Part shown: piece after piece, positions 22,937 through 34,479 of the stretch
Position numbering within the stretch: the first letter of the stretch is position 1
How the letters are laid out: each line of letters begins with the position of its first letter
From: Lingula anatina
Taxonomy: Eukaryota > Brachiopoda > Lingulata > Lingulida > Lingulidae
Reading direction: 5' to 3'
DNA length: 64,000 nucleotides
NCBI RefSeq assembly: GCF_001039355.2
Contig: NW_019776068.1
Span: 489,065 to 553,064, forward strand
Notes under the pieces: generated by a model
Told to the model about the DNA's origin: nothing
The model's database searches: none
Seen by the model: only the letters and a program-made list of their open reading frames with translations
Position numbers and translations under genes: made by a program

Positions 22937-23490
22937 TTTTGTTGAATCGTAATGGCAGGTTTTTTGAAGGATTTTAATCTAAATTGTGGGGCGTTTTTTT
23001 TCTTCTCAAACATTTGTTCAGTGGAATCTTGCACGTAGGCCTACTTAAAGCCAAGTGGTGAAGGCGAGGAAGTGTTTTGGTAAAAAAAGTATGTGTGTGT
23101 CTATACCTTTTAATGTACTACAGACATCAGCTCTACTGTGATGCCTAAAGAAATCTCACGCAGGAACCTACGCACTAGCTATAATTAAAAAATTAATAAA
23201 TAATAATAAAACAATGAAAATATTACAAATTTCAAAAACACACAGGCCAACACAACGCAAACGAACACAGAAACTTAATATTGTTTGCACGAATTTCATC
23301 TCGCGTCAAAACAGTTATCCTGGGGATTTGATTTTTTTAGGCCTACACAGTGGTGTTTTTACTCAACTTAAAAAAAGGGCATGAACTCTGGAACATAATG
23401 CTTATAAAATAACGGATAATCATATTCAATGATTTTGAACCAACGTGTCCTACACTCACCTGTTAATGTACATTACATTAAGAGGCATCT
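22937..23490. other. Intergenic stretch without recognisable genes
   Basis: AT-rich DNA with two TAGGCCTA words. Nothing else is recognised. Confidence 0.6.
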
Positions 23491-23495
23491 CACGT

Positions 23496-23653
23496 AAGCC
23501 CATACCCAGTCATTTCAAGGGGGGGGGGGTGAAAAAGTGGACCTTTAACCATGAAACCTTCGTGTGAATGGATCAAGTTTTACCCAGAGTAGACCTTTTT
23601 TCCAGCTAAAAGGACGGTTCGTTCGACCCCCCACCCCCAATGCTACAGGCCTG
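23496..23653 (-). mobile_element. Dispersed foldback repeat (CAGGCCC family), minus orientation
   Basis: The reverse complement reads CAGGCCTGTAGC, a G run, then AGCTGGAAAAAAGGTCTACT, TGGGTAAAACTTGATC and a closing G-rich arm. It matches 46,643-46,807 along most of its length. It is non-coding and probably a non-autonomous DNA transposon with GC-rich ends. Confidence 0.6.
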
Positions 23654-23835
23654 TCACGTAATAGACGACAACTTTAAAAGTAAACACTCGTTTTAAAAGT
23701 ATATGTTGGAGTCCAAGTGCATTATGGAATTTTATCACTTTGTATTGGAAAAAGATGGCATCGTTGGATATTAATTTAGATTCTATCTATTTTGTTAAAA
23801 ATGCACGTTGGCCTTACACATGAGAAAAATATCCA

Positions 23836-23838
<3 letters not shown>

Positions 23839-23876
<38 letters not shown>
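23839..23876. repeat. GT microsatellite with CGCGCG end
   Basis: About 32 bases of GT followed directly by CGCGCG give ~38 bases of alternating purine-pyrimidine sequence, a classic Z-DNA-prone composition. Confidence 0.9.
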
Positions 23877-24537
23877 AGTGATCGAATGAAAATAAGGAAA
23901 ACATAAGAACTGCGCATTGCGCTAGTAATGCCCGTTGCGACGCGATGTGCCGAAGAAAAGATTCGCACCTGCTGCAACAGTGAAAATAGTTCCAAGTTAT
24001 ATTCTTGCGAGATTTTGATAACATGAACATTAACAATCAAATCACAAGAAACACAATATTCCATAACTGAACAATAGTATCGATATATAAGCAAAACTGT
24101 GCAGTGCAGTGCAAGCAATTTTTATTATTTACTCAACTGATTATTAGAGTGATTTTTTGGGAAAGTGGAAGGTGAAAATGTTGTGCGGCCTCACCTGTGA
24201 CGCTAAATATTAGTATTAAATTTTATCATAGAAGTATGATTTTATGCCCTTGACCATTCAAAAAAATTACAAGAAATAACCATTTTCAAGAGGTTGGCAA
24301 GTACGTTCATACTGTCAGTTAAGTGGAACTTAATGATGTTAAGAAATCACCCTGAGTTTCACAGTCCTTGTCTAATTCAATCTTGATTACTTTCATTGAT
24401 CACACTATATTATATCGGATATCAATAGTGGCAATACTAAGTTACAAGACTGAAATACTACAATAATAGGGAGTCTAAAATCAAGGTTCCTTTAGTGGAT
24501 CAAAAAAGGTTGCCAATGTACGAAATCCGTTGCTGTT
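23877..24537. other. Intergenic stretch without recognisable genes
   Basis: No gene, repeat or strong motif is recognised. CpG density starts to fall across this interval. Confidence 0.5.
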
Positions 24538-24545
24538 GTATTCAT

Positions 24546-24719
24546 GGGGGCGTCTCGATAGTCCGAAGGTTCATTGGTCCGAAGGTTCATTGGTCCGAAA
24601 AGTGGTAACGTTTTTATCGATTTTTTAATCAAGGGTTCATTGCTCCGAAGGTTCTATAGTGAACATTCGGACCAATGAACCTTCGGACTATTGAACCTTC
24701 GGACTATCGCTACGGCCCC
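24546..24719. mobile_element. Foldback MITE with 8-base target-site duplication
   Basis: Ends GGGGGCGTCTCGATAGTCC and GGACTATCGCTACGGCCCC are inverted repeats. They are flanked by the exact direct repeat GTATTCAT at 24,538-24,545 and 24,720-24,727. The arms are built from repeated GTCCGAAGGTTCATTG units, so the element is almost wholly self-complementary. The 8-base duplication fits hAT- or P-type transposases; the ends are not typical of either. It is non-coding. Confidence 0.85.
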
Positions 24720-24727
24720 GTATTCAT

Positions 24728-25174
24728 ACTGTAGAGCGACCTGCATTTGATACTTAGCCTCTGGATGCTGCTCACTCTTGAAAGCACTAGTACTAGATGT
24801 GAAACGTTCACTTCAAGTTCAGGTGAGTCTTGTTCTTGTGGGTAGATTTTATGCTTTGTGTTACTACTTAATGATGATATATTAGTACTGACCAGCACTT
24901 GATACAGATGCACTTGAAATGTGAGGACAGTTGACTGCCTTGCCCCTGTGAACAAAGGCGTGTAGTTGGTCAATTCCGTAAATTAATTTTACATAATTTT
25001 TCATTATATTATTATTTTATTTCAGAGAACATTTCATTGCAACTGAAAGTATGACTTGCTCCCAGGGAAGGGAGTCTGCAGTACCTAAAACAATGCTGCC
25101 CAATGCTAAGATTTGATTGTGTGATTTCAGATGTGAAAGAACAGGAGCCCAGATACATTTTTTGTTTAATTTAG
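24728..25174 (+). other. Transition zone into the CpG-poor domain, possible splice signals
   Basis: A strong donor-like CAG|GTGAGT occurs near 24,820 and an acceptor-like TATTTCAG near 25,025, but no open frame connects them convincingly. The antisense open frame at 24,710-24,973 overlaps the MITE edge and resembles no family I can name. CpG is sparse from here on. Confidence 0.3.
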
Positions 25175-25369
25175 CAAGGTGGTAACCAGCAAATGATATC
25201 ACTGCCCAGGGGACAACCCACACACACTCTTCAAACCTCCATCACCTGTTCTCAAAACAGTAATGTTGTTTGGGTCTTTCAAGAAACTATGTCAACTCTG
25301 CCCTGTCGTACCCTTAGTTTCACAGGTCACTTGCCTGTGAAAACCACTGGGGCAAACTGTGGTAGAGAG
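25175..25369 (+). CDS. Candidate internal exon, function unknown
   Basis: A fully open 65-codon phase 0-0 stretch lies between TTTAATTTAG and GAG|GTAAGT, a near-perfect donor. The peptide has three cysteines (C25, C44, C62) and the segments SITCSQNSNVVWVF and FTGHLPVKTTGANCG, which look extracellular. It may belong to the same gene as the exon at 26,343, but the phases (0 then 1) do not match directly, so another exon would be needed between them. It is not recognised as a known domain. Confidence 0.25.
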
Positions 25370-26342
25370 GTAAGTTTTTAGTCACCTTACTCAGGGTGGC
25401 AGTACCTATAAAAACTATTGAAAAAAAGTTTCCATGAAGATGAAGGGACATACTCTAGGTGCTGATATCTTCTCTGTAGTATTCAACATTCATGAAGAAT
25501 ATAGGGATAGATCTCAGCAATTACTCTTCAATAGGTTATCAAAATCTCTTTACTGATGTCTTGGATAATTTAAAAAAAAATAAATAAATTGGTGTACATT
25601 TTAAGGTATAAAAATACAAGTTGATATTTACAAGGTTTATATTAAAAATGTTATCCTGCCTTTGTAGTGCAAAAATAGTGAAATTTGCAGTAAAAAAAAA
25701 ATAAAAAAAAACTTAATTTGTATAATTTCTATGTGATGATATCTATGATTTAAGTTAGATTTCTTCAAGCTCCGTAGCCCTTTTAAGGTTGTAGCATTGC
25801 ATTTACTGAAATGAGCCATTGGACTTATCTTGATTGCAGGCCCAACAAAATATCTTGCTACTTTTTAAGTATCCCGATCTAGGGTTGTGTTGTACAGCCA
25901 AGGGCAAATACACAACACAAATATTACACCCATAAGATAATACAGATGCCTGGCTCTCTTTAAATGGAAATGCCCCCTGTTAAGACTTTGAGAAATATAA
26001 GAAGAAGTGAGTGGTGTGATAGATTCTTAGAGTAATGGTAATCTTTTGGATTATTCATGCATGCTATTGATTGATAGCTTGCCTTATGCTCCTGTCCTTG
26101 TCTACCTATTGGCATTGATCCTGGCAGTATCTGCAAGTGCCTCTGCAATATGGATGGATGGGCCTAATGTACTTAACCAGCTTTATTTGGGGCTCTTCTT
26201 TCCATTAATTAACAATAATGTTGAAATATTGATAGAGGAATAAGGGCGTTGTGGTCCGATCTGCATCCCCCCTTGCTCTCTGTTGTCTGGTTCTGTTTGG
26301 CATTGTGTTAATCATCAACACAAATTTGGCTCATTTGATTAG
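25370..26342 (+). other. Putative intron or intergenic stretch
   Basis: Mostly AT-rich. An open frame at 26,046-26,243 starts with a hydrophobic run LPYAPVLVYLLALILAV followed by small residues, like a signal peptide, but has no visible continuation or splice context. An acceptor-like TTGATTGCAG ends at 25,840. Neither is strong enough to call. Confidence 0.3.
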
Positions 26343-26411
26343 GAATTGGTTTGGTTTGGAGAGTCACTGATGAAGCCGGGAATGCACACACTGCTGTAGA
26401 AGTTCATGTAG
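26343..26411 (+). CDS. Candidate exon with HYR/cadherin-like repeat end
   Basis: A 69-base phase 1-1 stretch between GATTAG and G|GTATTA. It reads VWRVTDEAGNAHTAVEV, which fits the closing strands of HYR and related immunoglobulin-like beta-sandwich repeats (the pattern VTxTATDxAGNxAxxxVxV, common in deuterostome extracellular proteins). An in-frame TGA lies just before the acceptor, so the exon start is well bounded. The rest of the domain is not seen in the expected place, so this may be a lone surviving exon or part of a gene with long introns. Confidence 0.35.
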
Positions 26412-27181
26412 GTATTAGAAGTGTGGTATGGGTGTGCTGCGTGTGCGATGAACCAAAAGATAAATACTTACGTACACTTATTGTCAGCCATGTTTTGTAA
26501 TTTTCATTTTTTTTGAAAGGTAGGAGGAAAAACATACAGATTGAACAGTACATAAAGTATAATTAACTAATGAAGAAAGAACTGCAGATTATTAAAACAA
26601 CAGAAGTATGGCAAGACTTATAGATGAGGCATAAAGTAGGTACATTTTTACATTCAATTTGTAAGCTTTTTTTTTTGAGCTGGGTAATTATTCAGTTAAA
26701 GAAGGCATAGTCAAACAGTATATGTTTTTTGTGGATGTATTACTTAGGTAAAAAGCACAGCTTTTGATACAAATAGTTTATGTGATATATAACATGCCCA
26801 TGGCATTAATCATACTAGCCTTTTTCGTGCTGACAAGTACAGCATATAGGTATTTGGCACTAATGCCATCATACTAATATGTCTTGGATTTATGTATAGC
26901 ACACTCGGAATTTGTTTACAAATATCATGAATGTGAAGATTTGCCAGCTCATTTAACAGTGTCTTTGTATTTTTTATTTTCATTTTATTTTTGATAAGGG
27001 CAGTGCTAGTAATTTTCTTTTCCTCCCGCCTGAAAGATAATAGGGTGGTGTTATTTTTCACCAGTGTTGCTACTCATCATTCTTTATTATAAAGAAAATT
27101 CATGTTTTTAAAGAAATACTGAAGTGAAGAAATGACAAGAAATTCTGCAGAATTGGAGCTTTTGGCCTTGTTAATGAATCA

Positions 27182-27187
27182 CACACG

Positions 27188-27256
<69 letters not shown>
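27182..27256. repeat. Compound CA/GA microsatellite
   Basis: CA units run directly into GA units over about 75 bases. Confidence 0.9.
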
Positions 27257-27259
<3 letters not shown>

Positions 27260-28435
27260 CACTGGTTGGATTTTAGATCCAGCTGTAGTCTTTGCCTTTA
27301 AGGTCAAAATTTCTCACAGACTTCTATTTCCCTGTATCTGATTAGGTTGTGTTTTAATGACCCTTTCATTGATTCCAAAAGGCCTGATGTGGCATTATAG
27401 ACCATGTTGTCTGAAATAAGATAATGGCCTAGATAGATTTCCTTTAATTTTTTTTCTCTCTGTGTTGTGAGTAACTTCAGCAGAAGCCAACAACAGTTGG
27501 AGCATTTTGGTTTTACTACTACTGCAATATAAATATATAGCTTATTGCACTTTTGAGATAAATCTGCAAAAATTAAAAAAAATTAAAATCGGTACCAAAT
27601 GCAACCTCTGATAGACACGACAGATCCTCTCACCTGCAAAACAATTTATGACAATCACAGATACAGTTTCAGATCATACACTGAACTTATTCATCTCATT
27701 CTTGTTATATTTAGTCTGATTGATATTTGTGGTTATAACCACAAATTGCTGATTTCTTTTCGTAAATACACAGGGGCATTCTTTACTCAGTTGATATGTG
27801 CTTTTGGTGTACATGAAGAAAGATATATGCACTGTCATAATTTTTGCCTTCAAAACTCCAAGTATGAGATCATATCCATTTACACTGTTAAGAAATCTTG
27901 GTTATGGGGTATTTCTTCCCGTCCTAAGTGGGAATTGAAGTGAATTTGAGGTGATTAGTGGCGACTTGATTACAATTAGAGGCAGTCTAAGACTAGTGTA
28001 AGTGCCCATCAAATATGAAGTGACAGGATTTACAAAGCAGAAATGGCATTGATGTCATTGATTTTTTTCTTCCTTCTGTTTGCTGTGTCTAGGATGATTT
28101 AAGGTTTAATATCTGTAGTCCTGTGAGTTCTTTCAATCTTTGTTTGGTGGAGGATTCTTGTGTGGTTAGTTTTTTCCTGTATATGAAAAGCGCCCATCTG
28201 CTTAGGATTGTTTACGACATTAAACCTGGATAATCAAGGTCAAGGAAGAACATTAATTTATTACCTCCGCAAAGGAGATATGGTTTTGCTATTGTTTGTT
28301 AGTTAACATTCTTACTCACAATGTTATGGTGGAACTAAAAATTGATATTAGGTTTTGGTGTTGATTCATTGATGAATTAACTTATAATGAGAATTGGGCT
28401 GCCATTGCAGAGGCTTGCCCTATTGGAGTGCTTTT

Positions 28436-28438
<3 letters not shown>

Positions 28439-28515
<77 letters not shown>
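28439..28515. repeat. TA dinucleotide microsatellite
   Basis: About 77 bases of uninterrupted TA. Any reading frame across it is an artefact. Confidence 0.95.
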
Positions 28516-28518
<3 letters not shown>

Positions 28519-29563
28519 GCCAGTGGATCTAATTCTCTGTCATAAACGGACCAGTAAAACCATTGTCATTTATTATTACATTGTGATTCTGTGTTTAGTT
28601 CTTTATTCAGAAATTTAAAAAGGCGGGAGGGAATGATTAGCAGATTATTTTTATGTTATTTATGGGTTTTGATCACAATCACAACACATGGCACAGAGTG
28701 ATATTGTTGGAAATCTTCGTTTGAGAAAAGATGGCATTAAATCAACACTTTGAAAATACTTCATTAACACTATCTCATCACATGCCATAGACTGTGAAAA
28801 ATGAAAATTTACAGCTGAAGTCAATTTCAAACATCTAGTTTTTTTGGAAGAATTGATTTTGCTTCTATCAAGTGCCATGCTTTTTTGACAAGGAAGTTAT
28901 CAGTAGAACAAAAATGTGTTAGTGTCTGATTACAAGAGAAAATTTTATTTTCTGAACCTCTACTGGGAAATTTTGAAATAATATTTATGCCAGGATGGTA
29001 GATATAAGGATTAACTTTTGATACGTAAACTGACTTACAGCTGTCATGTTGCATTTTTGGAAATTTTCATTAGTTTGTACTATTGGGACAGAGCACAAGT
29101 GCCATGAGATTTGTCTGAATTGTTGTATAGCCAGAAATGTATTGCAGAAGGATAATCAGAATTCTGTTGAAGAATAATATCAATTTATTACTCTGTTTCT
29201 AGTGATGTGATTATTTACAAGATGTTAACGCACCATTGATGTACTAGTATGGTGACGGTCCTTGTGGTAATTTTCAAAAACATTTTTTCAGACAAAAGTC
29301 TTATCTTGAACCCCTCAAAATTCACTTTTTAAAACTTTCAGTTGATCATTTCTATGATTACTAACAGAACATTGTTTTCAGAATTTGATGAGTAGATACT
29401 GTGAAATTGTTAAGTGTGGTTGAATAGTGGATTTTAAGGTATTCCATTTAAAATCATTTATATTTTTGATGACTCGTTAACAGTAACATTATTTCTCTCT
29501 AGTATTTTCCGTAATGTTATTTTCTCTCTAGTATTTTCCTCATTCTCTACATCTGTAGGCCTA

Positions 29564-29991
29564 GGGACCATTCCCAGACCTTATCGTACTAACTGTGGAT
29601 CGATCTCTCTTCTAGGGGATTCTCACTAAATTGCAATCAACTTAAGCTGCTTAGATGTCTGTCAAGCCTATTGAAGCTGCTAGGGTGTAATTAATTATCT
29701 TGTAGCAGCTTCAGTAGGCGTGCCAGACATCTAAGCTGCTTAAGCTGACCCTATCGTACTAACTGTGGATCGATCTCTCTTCTAGGGGATTCTCACTAAA
29801 TTGCAATCAACTGAAGCTGCTTAGATGTCTGTCAAGCCTATTGAAGCTGCTAGGGTGTAATTAATTATCGTGTAGCAGCTTCAGTAGGCATGCCAGACAT
29901 CTAAGCTGCTTAAGCTGAAAGCAATTTAGCGAGAAACCCCTTGGAGATGGATCAATCCTGTTAGATTGATCTAGGTATGGGAACCCAGTCC
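29564..29991. mobile_element. Foldback DNA transposon (GGGACCATTCCCA family) with internal tandem duplication
   Basis: It has the same ends as 13,350-13,591 (GGGACCATTCCCA and TGGGAACCCAGTCC), with TA on both flanks. Its left portion is duplicated head to tail: 29,577-29,746 and 29,747-29,916 differ at about four of 170 positions. Each unit is itself a hairpin, with arms CTTAGATGTCTG and CAGACATCTAAG. It is non-coding. Confidence 0.75.
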
Positions 29992-29993
29992 TA

Positions 29994-32900
29994 GACACTT
30001 GTTAGACACTGAAATTTTGGAGTGGAAATTTGGAAAAACTTGTTTGGAGAAACTCTGTTTTTAACTTGGAAATACTAGTAACATACTAACGACTCAAATG
30101 TTATTTTAATATATTTAATTTTTGTTGATTAATCTTTCGGTATTTCAAGAAATATCAAGCCCTAGGTTTAATAACAGCAAAGAACGCTAATTTCTAGGAA
30201 AGATCCAGTCCCTGTGAAATAGCAGAGCACAAAGGATATTTCCTGTGAAAGGAAAGCATTATTTTCACTGTTTGTGGTGTGCTTTAGAGAATGTTGGATC
30301 ATTTCCGCTGGATCTTTTGTAGATCAAGGAATTATCCCATCGAGATGACAATCATCTTTTCCTTCCAGCATTTTCTGGTCGACCAAGAGAATAAAAATCA
30401 ATGAGAATTGAAGCAGTCATATTTACAGATGCAATGAACCTCACTGTAATGTAGTGATAATTTGAAGCATAGTATATGTGAATGTTTATTAAAAGTGTTA
30501 AGTCTGGGACCATGCGTGAAAAGTGTGTAAAACACATTCTATCACTTCAGCTGTATTTTTCTGAATAATTTATCAATTTATAAACAACTCGTTGCAATTT
30601 ATCAATCAGTATAATATTATTTCTCATTAATTTGTTTGTGATAACTGCATTTATCAGTCCTTAATGGATCATTGATGCTTTTTCCTATAGTGACTGCACA
30701 TGAGAAACATATGAAAATGTGCTGTAAGTGAGTCACCTTGGCATCCAGGTAACATTGTGTGTTTTTTGGGACTAAATAGTGTATATTGTATATTACTTTA
30801 TTATTGGGTATGTTTACTGCCTGAGAACAATAGGCTTTTATGCGAAATTCTAATTTGGTTAATGACATTGTTCAATTTCTGCTAAGCAGAATGTTTTCTT
30901 TTTCTGGTTTGCAGGCAGATTTAACAGGTGATTGATGTGATATATAATGTAAAATCATGTTAAATGTATTTGTTTTTGCCAATTGCCTTTTCCTTTAGAA
31001 TCGAATGTTCTAAAATAGAAAAGCAAATTGAAATAAGCACTTGATTAATTATCAAATACCAGTTAATCACACTATAATTATGCAAAAAAAAATTAGAATA
31101 TTGCTGAGCACATTCAGCCAAGAATTCATTATTAGTTACCATGTATGTGTGCAAACATATACAAGGTGCTTTGACCGGGATGATCTTTGCTTGCTCTGCG
31201 AGTTGTGTATTAGCCAGCTCCAAACACTTAAACAGAGAACAATCAGCCGGGATCTGATAGAGGGTATTGATTTTAAAAAGCAGGCTATTGCCTTGATGAT
31301 CTTATGTGCTGTTGGATTTAGAAAAAAAGAGTTTCAGGCTAAAAGCATTTTTTGGACAATTGTGGCTCGGGAATTGCATATTTGTGCTGACTAGAAAACA
31401 TTAATGTAGACATCTCATTGCCATATGGGTGCTGGAAAGAGATAGGACACACCATGGAGAAGCATGGGATTTCTGTAAGTTGTTAAGTTTTAGAGACTAA
31501 AAGGATTATTAATAACAAAATATATATGTGCTGAGGTATGGTAAAAGGGCAATTACTTTTTTTATTGCTTGGAATTTTGGTAACAATCCCAAGCTGATTA
31601 TGGAGTTGACATATGCTAGAAGAAATAGTCTAGGAGATGTATAAAAAATTTAAGAAATTGTTTAAGATTGTTACCTCTTTTTTTCAAATAGCAGGATATT
31701 TAAGTGTTGACAATTTTTATTGCTCAGAGGTACAGATAATTAGGAGAGAAGAGAGTTGATATATTTGAGATGAAGGATACCAAGAAAAATACTGAAAGTT
31801 TTTATAGAAATTGTTCAACTAAATAACCTCTCTTTTTTGGAATAAAAATGCATTTATAAAAATTATGTCAGAATTTAAACTCATATTGAGTAAGTTCAGC
31901 AAAAATAATCTCTTGGGCCATATGCACCCTTGTGAATTGCTACTAGATACAAGTGTGTAGCTTGTAGAATATTAGTAGTCCATTGTGCTTCATTGACTGG
32001 TTAAATTACATTTAAAGTATCACGCAATTTCCACATCCAGTCTCCGAACTGTAACATTGTGCCATTATAATGCACATTAATTTGTCATCTTTTGTAAAGA
32101 CCTAATGGTGTGTGGCATGTGGAATTGATTCACTGGCATCTCTCTAGATGTAGCACTGCAGGACTTTACAGATTGCTTTACATTTAGACAAAACTACGAC
32201 GGGGATTGATTGATTTTGCAAATGGTCAGTAAAAGGGACGATAAGGATAAGCAGAATGGTATTTGTCTTTTGGTTGGTCTTATTATCAGTAACTTTTTTG
32301 GCAAAGTACATATCAGTGTAAATACATAATGGCAACTAGATTTTATTTTCAAAGATGAACACTGTTACCAGAATATTACTTGCTGACTTTATCTTCAGAT
32401 ATTTCTTATGACAGAAATGTCATATTTGACATTAAAAGGATCAGAAAGGGACATGGACAGCATGCTATTGATACAATTGTTCTCTGTTTTTAGAAGATTG
32501 GAATTTGAATAGCTTGCCATTCTCAGTGGATTAATAACTGTCATTGTGGTAATCCTTCTTGGGGTGGCTGCATCGATTTCAATACTAGAAATGTGATAAA
32601 ACACAGAAAAGAATTCCCGGCAGATGGGTTGAGGGCTAATCAAAGACTCGTCTACACATCAGGGCTGCAAATTGTGTGGCCGCAAAACGGGGGACTCACA
32701 GACAGAGGTCTAATTCTTAGAATGATCAACAGAAAAGACACATTTTTTTGCTTTTTTGGACGACTTTTATTATCAAGTTAACTGCATGCATGCTGCAGTA
32801 AGTGGTTCTAGGTGTCTATCATAAATCCAACTAACCCAAGTTTTTTTTATTGCAGATTATATTTCCTGTTGCTGAAATCCCAAATGTATTTTTGATTTTA

Positions 32901-34426
32901 GAACCATGAATAATGATTTAGATGGCTAGCAATTGTACTGGAATATTGGCTATAATAGGAGACTGAAGAAATGGAAAATGGCATTTCTCTTACTTTTTGG
33001 TGATAAAAAGTAAATGACAACAGTTGATGATATCCATTGTTAAGTATAGTTCAGTGATGTGTATTTGTGGCATTTCTCTCCTTTTTTATGTGCTTCTTGT
33101 TCTAATATGCTGAGTCTTCGCATGTTAATGAATAAATATTTTTCAATGCATTTCTTTCTGATTTTGTCACCCACATTATTTTGCATTTTTGAAAGCAAAG
33201 ATTTTTAAAACATACAAAGAAAATTCCTGTTAGATGTTCATTTACACACACCAAGGACAGCATTAGCAATCAGTTTTATATCATTTTAAAAGCATTAATG
33301 TGGTGTTGATAACATTAGATAATTATAGATTACAGTACATTGCATTTATTTGAAATCAAAACCTAAAAACATATTTATGTATGTTATATCCCCAAATTTG
33401 ACTTAATTGATTTATAAATGAAAAATTTGCAACTCCATCCCCCGAACTGGATAAGGGTTAGGCTGACAGTTTTTGTAATTAGGTGTCTAGATAAGTTGGT
33501 CTGAACTTTGACTATCTACCCTTGAGAAATTAATACTCACAGCATTAAATTTTCATGGACAAGCCTTAGTCTGTTGGCTGTATGTTCAGAGTCAAACAGA
33601 ATTGCTAGGTGTTATACTTCACCTTTGGGAAATTTCAAACTACAGTACAATATATACTTTTAGTATGGGATAGGATTATGATTTGAATCATTTTGAATAA
33701 TGAATACCATGACCAGTGGGACATGTGGCTGAAAATTGTGAATTTGCCTACAGGAGGTTGCAGATAACAAGTATGATGGAAATTTGGTAAAGAATGAAGC
33801 AATTGATTTTGGGTAGTAAATTGAAAAAAGAAAAATGAATGAAAGAATACATGATCTGGGAAGTGGTATTCAGCTCTCAATAAGACCACACTAGTCAGTA
33901 GAGGACAGAGTGAATGTGTGCGGCTGGGCCCTGGGAGTGTCTGGAGACCACAAGCACAATCTCAACTACTACATGCTGGGTATTTAATCTAAAGAGGTTA
34001 CTAGTACTTTTTAATATAAAATTAAGAAATTGAGATACATATGTTGGTCCGATATGTTCTCTTTACACTAGTGGGCACTTAATACTATATGCCCCCTATG
34101 TCTATGTGCATGGTTCTTTATGTAAGTTCTTTTGTATCTGTTGTGAAGTTTTTTTTTTTTTTTGAAAGTGGTTACTTTTCAACATTGTGCCATTATTTTC
34201 ATTTATAGTCACCTACATTACTGACATATCTTGTACCCATTAACTCACTCAGTATAATGGGTTTCTCAGTTCCATTATTAATAGTAATTAGTCGCCTTGA
34301 TGAAAAACTATTGAGTGTTTGTCTAGATGAGTGGAGAGCATGTGAAGTGCTGTCCCCTGAGAGCACTGGTAAAACAGCATCACTTCCTTGATGCCTGGGA
34401 ATGGAATCCAATACATACATGCACGT

Positions 34427-34479
<53 letters not shown>

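Larger units (their letters stand above)
26412..29563. other. CpG-poor intron-like or desert DNA
   Basis: No gene is supported. It contains CA then GA dinucleotide repeats (27,182-27,256) and a long TA repeat (28,439-28,515). I count only four CpG in 28,021-28,620. Open frames here are short or microsatellite-derived. Confidence 0.6.

Noticed and set aside
24600-25100. Assembly chimera or contamination to explain the compositional change
   Set aside because: Repeat families (GGGACCATTCCCA, CAGGCCC and the ~0.6 kb family) occur on both sides, and the change is mostly in CpG content, which points to one genome.
28394-28618. Open frame with Ile-Tyr repeats
   Set aside because: It is produced by the TA microsatellite at 28,439-28,515.
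31041-31394. 118-codon open frame as a gene
   Set aside because: AT-rich, no recognisable domain and no splice or promoter context. Length alone is not sufficient in 64 kb of AT-rich DNA.
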